64,000 bases of DNA from Thiocapsa marina 5811 (GCF_000223985.1 NZ_AFWV01000002.1:134501-198500), one strand, 5' to 3'. Positions 50,546-59,862 are shown, counted from the stretch's first letter. Made by a program: numbers and translations. The notes: generated by a model from the sequence alone, not told the origin.

Positions 50546-50967
50546 GCGACATTCCCCTCCATTACCGTACCGCCTACCAATGGACCGGCGAGTCCGCGGC
50601 CGGCGACATTCACATCGATGGTCCGGCCGTCCTACCGGTCGGAACACCCCACGATGCCGAGCGCTATAGCCCGGAACACCTACTGGTGGTCGCCGCCGAG
50701 ACCTGCCTTGCCAATTACGTCCTGCTCATCGCCGAGATGTCGAAACTGGACGTCAAAGACTATCGGTCCACGGCGGAAGGTGAGCTCATCAAAGAAGACA
50801 AGGTTGGCTACCGCTTCAAGCGCATCCTGCTCCGCCCGGAGCTGACCGTTGAGGCGAGCAACGAATCACAGGCGCAGCGCATCCTCAAGAAGGCGCACGA
50901 TCTCTGTCTGATCGCCCGCTCCCTAAATTGCCCCGTCGACATGGAGCCTGTCGTCAAGACCGGCTAG
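50542..50967 (+). CDS. OsmC family protein
   Basis: A 141-residue OsmC-fold protein with YSPEHLLVVAAETCLANY near residue 43-60 and the second conserved Cys in KAHDLCLIARSL near 121. The two Cys match the thiol peroxidase pair of OsmC/Ohr proteins, which reduce organic hydroperoxides. The ATG overlaps the NmrA-like stop. Together with the ferric-reductase-like and NmrA-like genes it suggests an oxidative or electrophile stress operon under the divergent LysR. Confidence 0.9.
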   Translation: MSDIPLHYRTAYQWTGESAAGDIHIDGPAVLPVGTPHDAERYSPEHLLVVAAETCLANYVLLIAEMSKLDVKDYRSTAEGELIKEDKVGYRFKRILLRPELTVEASNESQAQRILKKAHDLCLIARSLNCPVDMEPVVKTG

Positions 50968-50978
50968 GAGATCAGCAA

Positions 50979-51995
50979 TTCAGCGCGTGGGAGCTTGTCA
51001 GTGACGAGGGTGGCGCCGCACACGCACAAACCGCGCCGAACCCTTTGACCTACTATGCGGCAGGCGTCGCATCGAGCTTGTTGACACAGGTTGAGCGGGC
51101 GATCCGGATATTGGGCTTGGACGTCGAGGATGCGACAGTCGAGTCGGAAATCGTCTTTCGATGGTCTGATCCAATGAGCAGCAACTGGGCGGGCTTCACG
51201 GACAAGGTGATCTCGAACATCCTCATTCGCAGCAATGAGTCTCCGGAAAAGATCGAGGCGGTGAAACAGCTAGCGCTGAACGGATGGGCCGTCGGCGAGG
51301 GCTTGGCCAACGCAACGGACATCGATGTAGGCATACTGATCAATGCCGATGAGTGGAGCGGGCTCCATGCACGTCCTGGACGGGTGGAATCCCCGGTGTC
51401 GATGGATGGTGGCCGCACAATCACCAATGTCACGCCCGATTTGACGCTGCAAACAGTGGAGATTGAAGACGATCTGGCCGTGGACATGCAGGATTTTCCG
51501 AACCCGATGATCTTTAGCGAGATCGCGATAGCAGAATCGGCACATGATGCGCAAAGACCCTATCTGCATCGGGTGCGCGCGAAATCCTTGACCCAGAACT
51601 ACCAGACCTGGGAGCTCTATGCGGATGATAGTCGTGGATACGAGGGGCCTGATAGGGCCCCGACATCGCGGGATTATTTCACCGTAGGCACCTCACTCTG
51701 CCTGATGAGTCAGCTGACGGCGAACCAGATGTTTTTGCAGAAGCAGGGTATCGAGATCAAGGACTTCAGGGTCGAGCATCAGTTCGACTACCAACAGGAC
51801 GGTTTCATGACGCCCGCCACCACAGGCCATCTCGACGGTGTCACCACCCGGGTCATCGTGAAGGGCGACGTGGAGAAAGACGCCGTGATGGATTTTGCCA
51901 AGCAGGCGCTACGTATGTGCTTTGCGGGCGAGGGCATTCAGCAGGCAACGGACATGGAAACCAGCGTCTACTTGAACGGAGACATGCTGAGATAG
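50979..51995 (+). CDS. Tandem OsmC-like protein, N-terminus missing
   Basis: About 338 codons in an open frame without a credible start. The sequence begins mid-domain (FSAWELVSDEGGAAHAQTAPNP) and shows two OsmC-like units: NPLTYYAAGVASSLLTQVERAIR with VEDATVESEIVFRW, and later YFTVGTSLCLMSQLTANQMF with IKDFRVEHQFDY. Only the second unit keeps a Cys at the usual helix. The frame follows directly after the OsmC stop in another frame, and no ATG/GTG with a ribosome site precedes the homology, so the first residues were probably lost by a deletion. It may be a pseudogene or be read by coupling from a rare start. Confidence 0.55.
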   Translation, partial: FSAWELVSDEGGAAHAQTAPNPLTYYAAGVASSLLTQVERAIRILGLDVEDATVESEIVFRWSDPMSSNWAGFTDKVISNILIRSNESPEKIEAVKQLALNGWAVGEGLANATDIDVGILINADEWSGLHARPGRVESPVSMDGGRTITNVTPDLTLQTVEIEDDLAVDMQDFPNPMIFSEIAIAESAHDAQRPYLHRVRAKSLTQNYQTWELYADDSRGYEGPDRAPTSRDYFTVGTSLCLMSQLTANQMFLQKQGIEIKDFRVEHQFDYQQDGFMTPATTGHLDGVTTRVIVKGDVEKDAVMDFAKQALRMCFAGEGIQQATDMETSVYLNGDMLR

Positions 51996-52153
51996 CGCTC
52001 GATGGGCATGGCGGAGTGTCGGCCCTGGTGTATCGACAAGGCCGATGTCTATCCCGATGGCGCTCGGGGAATCGAGACCTGGTGCTGCGCGGCCGACAGC
52101 GACCCCACTACCACGGCCACCTGGTGCGCGGGCAGGCGCTTGTCGATGCGAGG

Positions 52154-52639
52154 TCAGAGGATCAGCACCGCCAGTGTGACGCAGCCGAGCGGGGCCTCCT
52201 GCCAGTGCAGCGTCGGCAGCGCCTCCAGGATCGCCAGCAGCTTAGCCGTGAAGTGGCCGTCCAGGGTGATCAGATCGAGCCCGTGCAGGCCTTTGATCTG
52301 TAAGGTCGCGATAACCGCCGCGATGCCGGCAGTGAAGCCGACGGTGACCGGATAGGGCACCACCTCGATCGGCGCGCCCGGGCGCCCCGGGCCCATGCCC
52401 ACGAGCAGCAAACCGGCCAGCATCCCGGCGATGAGCAGGCCACCGAGCCCGTGCGCGTGCACGATGGGCAGCAGTGCCACGACGAAGGCCGCGGTCGGCC
52501 CGGAGATATTGACCGCCGAACCGCCGGTCAGCGCGATGGGCGCGCCGGCGATGATGGTCGTGTAGAGCCCGTGCCGGGGCGGCACGCCGATGGCGATGGC
52601 CAATGCCATGTGGTCCTCATTGGGCGCCAGCCCGGTCAT
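52154..52639 (-). pseudogene. SulP family permease fragment
   Basis: A piece of about 160 codons from the N-terminal half of a SulP anion permease: MALAIAIGVPPRHGLYT, ALTGGSAVNISGPTAAFVV and PYPVTVGFTAGIA. A full SulP protein has 500-600 residues with a STAS domain. Here the first helix is missing, the sequence stops after the fifth or sixth helix, and no further SulP sequence is found nearby. It is a remnant. Confidence 0.75.
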
Positions 52640-52778
52640 TGGGCGCGCGTTGAGGTGCCGTGCCGGGGCAACGAAGGGACATCAAGATCGGTCGGTGCCG
52701 CGGTGCGGAAAGATCGGCGGACGTCAGGTGAGCGAAGCTCGAAAGTCCGTGACGAGAACATGAAGGTTCGTCCCGAGG

Positions 52779-53879
52779 TCATTGGTCGGACCCGATATAG
52801 CGCTCCAGCACGGTTTGCCACGCCTCGCCGCGGGTGATGTCCAGCAGGGCACGATTGATGGGCTCGCGCAGCGGGCTGGGCTGAGGCAAGGCGATGCCGT
52901 AGTCCTGCCGTTGCAGAACCCGGGGCAGCACGCGCAGGGACTCCTCGTGATCCCTGGCGATCAGGAAGCGTAGGATCGGCGCGTCGTACAGCACCGCGTC
53001 CGCATCGCCGCCGGCGAGGCGGCTCAGCGCCTGCTCCAAGGACGGGGCGCTCTTGTGCCGAACCCGGTAGCGTGTCAGGAAATCCGCGCTGGTGCTGTCG
53101 GCAACCGTGACCACGCGGGTGCCGTAGAGGTCGTTCAGGCCGTGGATCGGGTGCCGCAGTTCGCCGACCGTCAGCGCGGTGGCGATGGCGGCGGTGAAGC
53201 CGGAGACCATGATCACGCTGGCGAACATCCAGACGAGCGCGATCCCGCGACCGAGGGCCGTGATCGGCGTCTTGTCGCCGTAGCCGACGGTTGTCATCGT
53301 GACCGCGGACCACCAGAGACCGGAGCCGATACCTCGCGCCAAGCCGCCGTGAAAGTGGGCGTTTCGGCGGCGCTCGGCCAGCCAGATCAACACTCCGATC
53401 AAGGTCAGCAGTCCGAGCAGGGCTGCCACGCTGTGCAGGAAGCGACCGGAGAAGAGGCGCTGCAGGGTCGCCACGAAGCCACCCTCGGGGTGCTGCACGA
53501 CCGCGATGCCGAGCCCCGAGGTGTAGAAGGGTTGGGTGAAGTCCACCCGCTCCTCGCGCGCGCCGGTGATGGTCAGCGCCGCGGCGACGGCATCGACCTC
53601 GCCCGCGGCCACGGCGTCCACCATCCGGCTTAGATCCAGCTCCACCAGCCGGTAGTCCAGGTTCAGCCGCTCGGCGATCTGCGCCCACAGATCGATGGCG
53701 ATGCCGCTCCAGCTTCCGTCGGCGTCCCGCATCGCGAACGGCGGGACCTGGCGGGTGCCGATCATCAGCGGTGCCCGGCCGGCCCCGACGGCTTCCGGCT
53801 CCGTTTCCGGTTGCGCACGCACCAGCCCGGAGGCCGCCAGGCAGGTCACCAACAGCAGGGCGGTCAGCAGCGGGTGCAT
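52779..53879 (-). CDS. GluR0-like ligand-gated potassium channel (ionotropic glutamate receptor homologue)
   Basis: A 366-residue protein with a Sec signal (1-22) and a periplasmic amino-acid-binding domain split in two lobes by a channel. Lobe 1 occupies about 36-140 (DGSWSGIAIDLWAQIAERL, ALTITGAREERVDFTQPFY). Then come helix TM1 (147-168), a pore loop with the potassium selectivity filter TVGYGD (197-202) and helix TM2 (211-236). Lobe 2 follows (YGTRVVTVADSTSADFL, DADAVLYDAPIL). This is the architecture of prokaryotic glutamate receptors such as cyanobacterial GluR0. It likely opens a potassium pore upon binding an amino acid. MscS, GltS and a TAXI binding-lipoprotein gene lie next to it. 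Confidence 0.9.
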   Translation of the reverse strand: MHPLLTALLLVTCLAASGLVRAQPETEPEAVGAGRAPLMIGTRQVPPFAMRDADGSWSGIAIDLWAQIAERLNLDYRLVELDLSRMVDAVAAGEVDAVAAALTITGAREERVDFTQPFYTSGLGIAVVQHPEGGFVATLQRLFSGRFLHSVAALLGLLTLIGVLIWLAERRRNAHFHGGLARGIGSGLWWSAVTMTTVGYGDKTPITALGRGIALVWMFASVIMVSGFTAAIATALTVGELRHPIHGLNDLYGTRVVTVADSTSADFLTRYRVRHKSAPSLEQALSRLAGGDADAVLYDAPILRFLIARDHEESLRVLPRVLQRQDYGIALPQPSPLREPINRALLDITRGEAWQTVLERYIGSDQ

Positions 53880-54103
53880 GCCCCGACGGGCATCGATGAG
53901 GGCCGCCGCATGCGTGTCGGCGTTGGAGCTGAACCGCGTCCGGAGCGGTATGCGTCGTCTCTTTATTGGATCTGCCTCGGCCGGACCCTGGAGCGTTCGA
54001 GGTGACGCGGTTCAGGATCGTGGAAAAACGCCGTCGACCTGCGTCCGTGCCGAGCTTCGGGGGTGCACTCACCGTCGGACTCATCCGGCGCTCGACAGGT
54101 CGT

Positions 54104-56119
54104 TCATGGCGTAGTTGACGGCGATTGCCGCGTATTTTCACACGCTTTCTGCCCGTTGTCCTCGCGCAGATACAGCGTCTGACTCGGGAACGCGATACTC
54201 AGCCCGTTGGCCTCGACGATGGCGCAACAGCGAAAGAGCACGTCCTGCTTGACCTCGAGCCAGCCTTGCCAGTCGAAGGTCTTGGAGAAACAGTAGATCA
54301 GGATGTCGATCGAGCTGTCGCCGAGGGCATCGAGATAGACCAGCAGCGTTCGCTTGATTCCCTGTCCGTCCATAGTGTCGGCGATCTTGGCCAGTTGTTG
54401 TTGCGTGTAGCCGGAGATGTCGGTGGTCGCGTCGGCAATGCCCTCATGGGCGATCAGCATGGTACGGATGTCGTCGACGGTTTTCTTCACCTGCGCCATG
54501 TCGCTGCCGTATTCCAGTCCGAGCGTGAACTTGATGCGCCGGCCTAGTTTGCGCCGGCTCCAGTTGCGGACATCGACACCGGCCAGATAGGCGTTGGGTA
54601 GATAGATCACCGCGTTGTCGAAGGTCCGGATCTTGGTACTGCGCAGGCCGACATCGATCACCATGCCCTCGCCGTTGGGCGTCACGATCCAATCGCCCTG
54701 CCGGCACATGTCGTCGGCGATGATGGAGATGCAGCCGAAGATGTTTGCGATGGTCTCCTTGGCGGCGAATGCGACGGCCAGACCGCCGATTCCGAGCGAG
54801 GCCAGCAGGGCGCGGATGTCGAAGCCGAAGCGCTGCAAGAGGTACAGCGCGGCGATCACGACCACCGTGAAGCGGATTATGCTGGACATGAAATTGACCA
54901 ACTCTCCGCGCAGTGTCGGATAGCGATGCCACAGCTCGCTCGAATAGAGCATCACGAAGTTGTCGATCAGGCGAAGCAGCGCCCACACGATCAGCACGAC
55001 GTACAGGCTGCCGAGCACGTCCAGGATCCGCTCGTCGGATTCGCGCAGGAACAGGATGCGCGTTGCCTGGGCGATGGCGATCAGCACCAGCAGGACGCGT
55101 AGCGGACCATAGAATGATTGCTCGAGCAGGCGGACGAAGCGCTCGGATTCGGAGGGGTCCGCCAGTGCGCGCCGCGCCTGTTTCGGAAAGGCGCGTCGCA
55201 ACAATCGCAGCAGCACCGGCAGCAGAATGAGGCCGATTCCAGTCAACGCCAGAAACAACGCGGCGGCGGCGAAAAGTTGGCCGACGCTGATGAGCTGGCC
55301 GATGCGGTATGGACTGCCGGGTATCCTCCGGGCGTTGATGTCGCTGGCCCAGGGCCGCGCGTCGATGGCGCCGATCAGTGCGCTGATGCCGACCCAATCC
55401 AAGAGTTGGTTGCTGATCGCCGCGCCCTTGACAAACCCGAGCAGCGACTGCGCCACGGCGCCGTAGACCTCGGCGTGTTGGCTGTAGTCGCGATAGGTGT
55501 CGACCAAGGTTTGCTCGGCGCTGCTCAGCGTAGCCGGCTCGGCCGCTTGAAGACGCCGCACGGCGTGCCCGAAAGGGGCCAGGTTGAACAGGGTTCGATG
55601 CGCGAAGCGGTCGAATGCCTCGTTGAAGTCCGTGGTCGGTGCGAACCGGATCCAGTCACGCGCGACTGTCGTGAGCAGATCCGTAAAACTCTGGCTCAGA
55701 ATCGCGCTGTTGAGGCGCAGGATCGCGGTCATCTCGGCGATCTTGTCCCCGCCGGCTCGGGCCTGCGACACGGCGTCGCGCAGACGCTCCAGGGCGGCCG
55801 CGGTCACGCTCGGCGCCAGGTCATCGCCGTTTCCGGAGAGGATGGTCCGGGTGAGTTGCTCCAGAATCGCGTCGCGCTCGTGCGTGAGCCGCGCCCTGCC
55901 GACGGCATCGGCGGTGGCGGCAATCCGCTGGTCGAGGTTGGCGACGGCCAGCAGTTGCGGCTGCATGAACAGTGGGCTGCTGCCGAGGTTCTCCGCGCGC
56001 ATCGCGGGCGCATCGCTTGCCGATACGATCGCCGAGTACACGAGCAGTCCGATGAGCAGCACGGCGAGCGTTCGGATGCCGTGGCGGTCTCGGCTCGGGA
56101 CGGTCGGTGGTCGGCGCAT
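54104..56119 (-). CDS. MscS family mechanosensitive channel
   Basis: A 671-residue channel with an N-terminal signal or helix, a periplasmic helical region of about 230 residues, several transmembrane segments, then the MscS core: ALLASLGIGGLAVAFAAKETIANIFGCISI pore-lining helix, GDWIVTPNGEGMVIDVGLRSTKIRTFDN beta domain and a C-terminal alpha-beta domain (VLVYLDALGDSSIDILIYC). It releases solutes when the membrane is stretched. It is transcribed with the same polarity as the glutamate-gated channel, 224 bases upstream of it, and divergently from gltS. Confidence 0.93.
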   Translation of the reverse strand: MRRPPTVPSRDRHGIRTLAVLLIGLLVYSAIVSASDAPAMRAENLGSSPLFMQPQLLAVANLDQRIAATADAVGRARLTHERDAILEQLTRTILSGNGDDLAPSVTAAALERLRDAVSQARAGGDKIAEMTAILRLNSAILSQSFTDLLTTVARDWIRFAPTTDFNEAFDRFAHRTLFNLAPFGHAVRRLQAAEPATLSSAEQTLVDTYRDYSQHAEVYGAVAQSLLGFVKGAAISNQLLDWVGISALIGAIDARPWASDINARRIPGSPYRIGQLISVGQLFAAAALFLALTGIGLILLPVLLRLLRRAFPKQARRALADPSESERFVRLLEQSFYGPLRVLLVLIAIAQATRILFLRESDERILDVLGSLYVVLIVWALLRLIDNFVMLYSSELWHRYPTLRGELVNFMSSIIRFTVVVIAALYLLQRFGFDIRALLASLGIGGLAVAFAAKETIANIFGCISIIADDMCRQGDWIVTPNGEGMVIDVGLRSTKIRTFDNAVIYLPNAYLAGVDVRNWSRRKLGRRIKFTLGLEYGSDMAQVKKTVDDIRTMLIAHEGIADATTDISGYTQQQLAKIADTMDGQGIKRTLLVYLDALGDSSIDILIYCFSKTFDWQGWLEVKQDVLFRCCAIVEANGLSIAFPSQTLYLREDNGQKACENTRQSPSTTP

Positions 56120-56307
56120 GAATCGCTCCTGATCGCGGATCGGACCACGCCCGCGGTGCGCGCCGGATTGTGCGGCATCATCGGGGCTCGCGGCTGACCA
56201 TTTCGCGCCAAATGAAGACGACAGCCATGCTGCGCAGGATGGTCACCGAATAGACTTATCCGATAGACTCGGAATCTGCAATCGGCGACGCAGAGGTGTC
56301 AGACGCC

Positions 56308-57516
56308 ATGGCCATCGAAATCCCGCTGCCGCTGACCGTGGTATTCGCCATCCTGGTGCTGTTGGTCGGCCGTTGGCTGATCGGGCGTATCGACTTCCTG
56401 GCCCGTTACAGCATCCCAGATCCGGTGGTCGGCGGGCTGATTGTCGCCGTGATGCTGACGGCCGTGCGGGTCGGCACCGGTGCCGAATTGTCCTTCGACA
56501 TGGGACTGCAATCGCCGCTGCTGCTGATCTTCTTCTCGACCGTCGGGCTCGGCGCCGATGTGCGTACGCTGGGGCAGGGCGGTCGCAAGCTGCTGTTGCT
56601 GTTGGGTGCGGTGGTGGTCGCGCTGGTGCTGCAGAACGTCGTCGGCGTGGCCATCGCGATCGGGCTCGATCTCAACCCGCTAATGGGCATCCTCGGCGGC
56701 TCGGCGACACTGGCGGGCGGGCACGGCACCGGTGCCGCCTACGGGCAGGTTTTCGGCGAGGTGAACGGTCTGCAGGGTGCCGTCGAGGTGGCCATGGCCT
56801 GCGCGACCTTCGGGCTGATCCTGGGCGGTGTCCTCGGCGGACCGGTTGCGCAATGGCTGATCCGCCGGCACCGGCTGCAACCTGGGGTTCAGACTCCGGG
56901 GCTGCTCGGTCCCGGCGAGGTCCCTCGGGACGAGCGCCGCGCCTTGAGCCCGGAATCGCTGATCGAGACCATCCTGATCCTGATGTTTTGCATGGGGGTC
57001 GGCACACTGCTGGCCGAGCATCTGGTCATCCCCGGCATCACCTTGCCCACCTTCGTCTGGTGCCTGCTGGTGGGGATCGTCCTGCGCAATGCCCTGAGTC
57101 TGAGCGGGTTGTACCGCATCGACGGCCCCACCATCGAGCTCATGGGGACCGTCAGCCTGTCGCTGTTTCTGGCCATGGCGCTGATGTCGCTGCGCTTGTG
57201 GGAGCTGGTCAACCTGGCCCTGCCGATCCTGATCATCCTGCTCGCCCAGGCCTTGCTTGCGGTGCTCCTGGTGGTGTTTCTGACCTTCAATGTCATGGGG
57301 CGCAACTATGACGCCGCCGTGATTGCCGCCGGTCAGTGCGGTTTCCAGCTCGGCGCGACGCCCACCGCGATCGCCAACATGCAGGCCGTGACCAGTCGCC
57401 ACGGGTTGTCGCCGATGGCCTTCCTCTTGGTGCCCATCATCGGCGCCTTCTTGATCGACATCTGCAACGCACTGGTCATTCAGGGCTTCCTGGCGCTGCC
57501 CTGGTTCGGGTTCTGA
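56308..57516 (+). CDS. gltS: Sodium/glutamate symporter
   Basis: A 402-residue multi-helix membrane protein, the normal GltS length. Family segments are visible: IPDPVVGGLIVAVMLTAV, FFSTVGLGADVRTLGQGG, GSATLAGGHGTGAAYG and the late AVIAAGQCGFQLGATPTAIANMQAV. GltS imports glutamate with sodium. The ATG at 56308 is preferred; a GTG at 56296 would add four residues. Downstream, with two bases between, is a TAXI-type binding lipoprotein; divergent upstream is MscS. Confidence 0.9.
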   Translation: MAIEIPLPLTVVFAILVLLVGRWLIGRIDFLARYSIPDPVVGGLIVAVMLTAVRVGTGAELSFDMGLQSPLLLIFFSTVGLGADVRTLGQGGRKLLLLLGAVVVALVLQNVVGVAIAIGLDLNPLMGILGGSATLAGGHGTGAAYGQVFGEVNGLQGAVEVAMACATFGLILGGVLGGPVAQWLIRRHRLQPGVQTPGLLGPGEVPRDERRALSPESLIETILILMFCMGVGTLLAEHLVIPGITLPTFVWCLLVGIVLRNALSLSGLYRIDGPTIELMGTVSLSLFLAMALMSLRLWELVNLALPILIILLAQALLAVLLVVFLTFNVMGRNYDAAVIAAGQCGFQLGATPTAIANMQAVTSRHGLSPMAFLLVPIIGAFLIDICNALVIQGFLALPWFGF

Positions 57517-57518
57517 TC

Positions 57519-59054
57519 ATGCCGATATCAAGCCGCAGCCTCGTTGTTCTCGGCGCCGTCCTGCTGGCGCTGCTCCTGGTCGGTTGTGCGGAGGGGCCGG
57601 ATGAGTCCGGCGTCACCCAAGTGGTGCAGGAGCGTCTGACCCGGGCCCTGGGTGCCGACACCATGGAGATCACCAGCCTGCGACGTCTCGGAAGCGGCCC
57701 GCTGGACCCCGGTGCGGACGGACGTCAACGCCGCATCGTTTACTACAACGCCGTGCTGACCTTTGGTCGCGATTTGGACTTCTCCTCCTGGGACACGCTC
57801 AACGTCGCCGCCTTCAGCACTCTGCTCGGTGCCACCGAGCGCGGCATCGAGGGCCTCGCACAGGACGGCAACCGTGCCGGCGACCGAGTCTATGTCCGCG
57901 GCAGCGTCAGCTTCGAACGCGGTGCCGAGGGTTGGATGCCGGTCGATGTCTTCCGCCCGGAGGTCGGTGTCGCCACTGCAGGCCCAGCCGGCGCTGCGGA
58001 GTCGCGCCGCATCATCGAGCAAATCAACGCCCTGCTGGCGAATGCCGGCGACCATTCCCTCGAGCGCGAGCGCATCATCACCGAGGTGCTCGACAGCGCC
58101 TACACCGACATTACGCTGCGGCTCGACCGGCTGGATCGGGCCCTGATCATTGCCGGCGGCTCGCCGGACGGCGAGTACGCTCGCGTGGCGCAGTTGCTTG
58201 CCGCCGAGCTGATCGCCGAGGGGACGCTCTCGAACGCCGTGCAGAGCCGCGGCAGCAAGGAAAATCTGGAACTGCTGCGTGCCGGGAAGGTGGACATCGT
58301 GCTGGTGCAGAACAACGTCGCGGCCCGGGCAATGCTCGGCGGCGAGCCGTTCGCCGCGCTTGGCCCACAGTATGACCTGCAGGCCCTGGCCAGCCTGTTT
58401 CCGGAGCCGCTGCACCTCGTCGTCGCGGCCGACTCTCCCATCGGCAGCGTGCAGGAGCTGGTCGGCAAGCGGGTGGATATCGGCAACCCCGGTTCCGGTT
58501 CTTATCTGAATGCCGTCGCGTTGCTCGCCGCGGCCGGCATCGATCCGGCCGAGCTCGGCGCCGTCTACGAGACCGGTCTTGCCGGCGGGCTGGAATTGCT
58601 CGACAAGGGCGAGGCCGACGCCGTCATCGCCACCATCGGCGCCCCGGCCCGCGCGCTGCAGCAGGCCGCAGCTCAAGGCCGCGTTCGGCTGCTGCCGCTC
58701 GGCGCCGAGCTGCGTGAACTGCTGACGCGAGAAGGTACAGGCTATGTCCCCATCGAGCTGCCCGCGTCCACCTATCCAGGTCAACGTGAGCCGGTGCCCA
58801 CCGTCGCCGTGACCGCCCTGCTCGCGAGCGGCGATGCCTTGCCGAAGGCCGACGTCGATCGTGTGCTCACGGCACTGTTCGACCGTATCGACTTCCTGCG
58901 TGCCGGCAGCGCAGCCGGCTCGCTCATCACACGGGCCAGCGCCCGGATCGGACTGACCATTCCGCTGCATCCGGCGGCGATCGACTACTACGAGCGCTTG
59001 TCGCAGCCGCCGCCGCGATCGCCATCACCGGAAACGACCCGTCCGGGCTCCTAA
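57519..59054 (+). CDS. TAXI family solute-binding lipoprotein
   Basis: A 511-residue predicted lipoprotein (lipobox LLVGC, Cys near residue 23). An N-terminal region of about 160 residues has no recognised family; the C-terminal part (about 185-495) is a TAXI binding protein: ALIIAGGSPDGEYARVAQLLA, SIGSVQELVGKRVDIGNPGSGS and late IPLHPAAIDYYERL. It starts two bases after the gltS stop and is probably co-translated. No TRAP permease is nearby; the neighbouring glutamate genes suggest that it binds glutamate or a related acid and may present it to GltS or to sensing proteins, which is inference. Confidence 0.85.
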   Translation: MPISSRSLVVLGAVLLALLLVGCAEGPDESGVTQVVQERLTRALGADTMEITSLRRLGSGPLDPGADGRQRRIVYYNAVLTFGRDLDFSSWDTLNVAAFSTLLGATERGIEGLAQDGNRAGDRVYVRGSVSFERGAEGWMPVDVFRPEVGVATAGPAGAAESRRIIEQINALLANAGDHSLERERIITEVLDSAYTDITLRLDRLDRALIIAGGSPDGEYARVAQLLAAELIAEGTLSNAVQSRGSKENLELLRAGKVDIVLVQNNVAARAMLGGEPFAALGPQYDLQALASLFPEPLHLVVAADSPIGSVQELVGKRVDIGNPGSGSYLNAVALLAAAGIDPAELGAVYETGLAGGLELLDKGEADAVIATIGAPARALQQAAAQGRVRLLPLGAELRELLTREGTGYVPIELPASTYPGQREPVPTVAVTALLASGDALPKADVDRVLTALFDRIDFLRAGSAAGSLITRASARIGLTIPLHPAAIDYYERLSQPPPRSPSPETTRPGS

Positions 59055-59216
59055 AGGTGATTCACCCAGACGCGTTGCAAGACCACGAACAAGAACGCCG
59101 TCGCGCAGCCGAATTTGCAGCGGACCTGATAGCAGGTACGCCTCGAAGGTGTTCGGTGTCATTCGGCTGTCATGCTTGTTCACGTAAGGTAGCCCCAAGC
59201 CCTGCCGCCACAGCTG

Positions 59217-59546
59217 CTAGGTGACTGGTGCCGGCGCGAGCGCAGCGCGGATGGCCTGAATCTCCGACGGGGCGCGCTCGGCCCTGCGCCCGAACGTGGC
59301 CGCGGATGCCGCGTTGTCATGCGCCGCTTGTAGATTGCTCAAGGCCTTGCGGTACAGCGCGATCAGCTGGGTCTTGGCCTCCTCGGTCCTGTCGGTCTGC
59401 GCCTCCGCTTCGGCGATCTTCGACTCCAGCGTCGAAGAGGTCACCAACCATGCGGGCAAGGGGCTGTCGGCCTCCTGAGCATAGGCCGACGTCAACCAGG
59501 CGGCCCACAGGATGCAGGCGGTCACGACAAGGAGACGGGTTCGCAT
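59217..59546 (-). CDS. Exported fragment resembling the N-terminus of MscK-like channels
   Basis: A 109-residue protein with a Sec signal (LLVVTACILWAAWLTSAYA) and a mature helical part, SSTLESKIAEAEAQTDRTEE with AKTQLIALYRKALSNLQAAH, that resembles the periplasmic start of large MscS-family (MscK-like) channels. It stops after about 85 mature residues, whereas the full channels exceed 700. It is thus likely a truncated remnant, though it could be expressed as a small coiled-coil protein. It shares no operon with its neighbours. Confidence 0.5.
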   Translation of the reverse strand: MRTRLLVVTACILWAAWLTSAYAQEADSPLPAWLVTSSTLESKIAEAEAQTDRTEEAKTQLIALYRKALSNLQAAHDNAASAATFGRRAERAPSEIQAIRAALAPAPVT

Positions 59547-59649
59547 ACGCTTCGGCCTTTCGGGGAGCTAAACCGTGTCCCCGCCGAGGTTCGGGATGCA
59601 CCGAGGAAATGGGCTCACCCCGAGCTCGGCATCGCGCTTCGGCTGCGGG

Positions 59650-59862
59650 TTAGCAGTTATACACGCCGACCGCGCAACGCCGCACGGTGCGGCGTCCCAC
59701 CCCGGCAACGCTCACGGGTGTGAGCGGGCGCCCGACGATGGCTTCGGCATTCGGGATGAAGCTGTGAAAACCGGGGATAGAAAGCCGCTCGCCGAATTCA
59801 GATCCGCCGATGGCGGCGAGCGCCGCAATCAGCATCACGGCAAATCGTTTCGATGCCTTCAT
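59650..59862 (-). CDS. Small exported protein with GRPLTPVSVAGV motif
   Basis: A 70-residue protein with a signal-like start (MKASKRFAVMLIAALAAIGG) and a conserved ending AEAIVGRPLTPVSVAGVGRRTVRR followed by two Cys. Small secreted proteins with this ending accompany DUF1254 and DUF2092 genes in various proteobacteria. Function unknown. Its ATG overlaps the stop of the DUF2092 gene, so both belong to one transcript. Confidence 0.7.
   Translation of the reverse strand: MKASKRFAVMLIAALAAIGGSEFGERLSIPGFHSFIPNAEAIVGRPLTPVSVAGVGRRTVRRCAVGVYNC

Noticed and set aside
52004-52153. Possible small gene between the OsmC-like and SulP fragments
   Set aside because: Short frames with no ribosome site or family resemblance; the region lies between two truncated genes and is probably debris.
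52636-54141. 501-codon minus-strand frame overlapping the GluR0-like gene
   Set aside because: Same strand, different frame; the Arg/Gly/Asp-rich translation lacks domains, while the 366-residue frame has signal, binding lobes and the TVGYGD filter.
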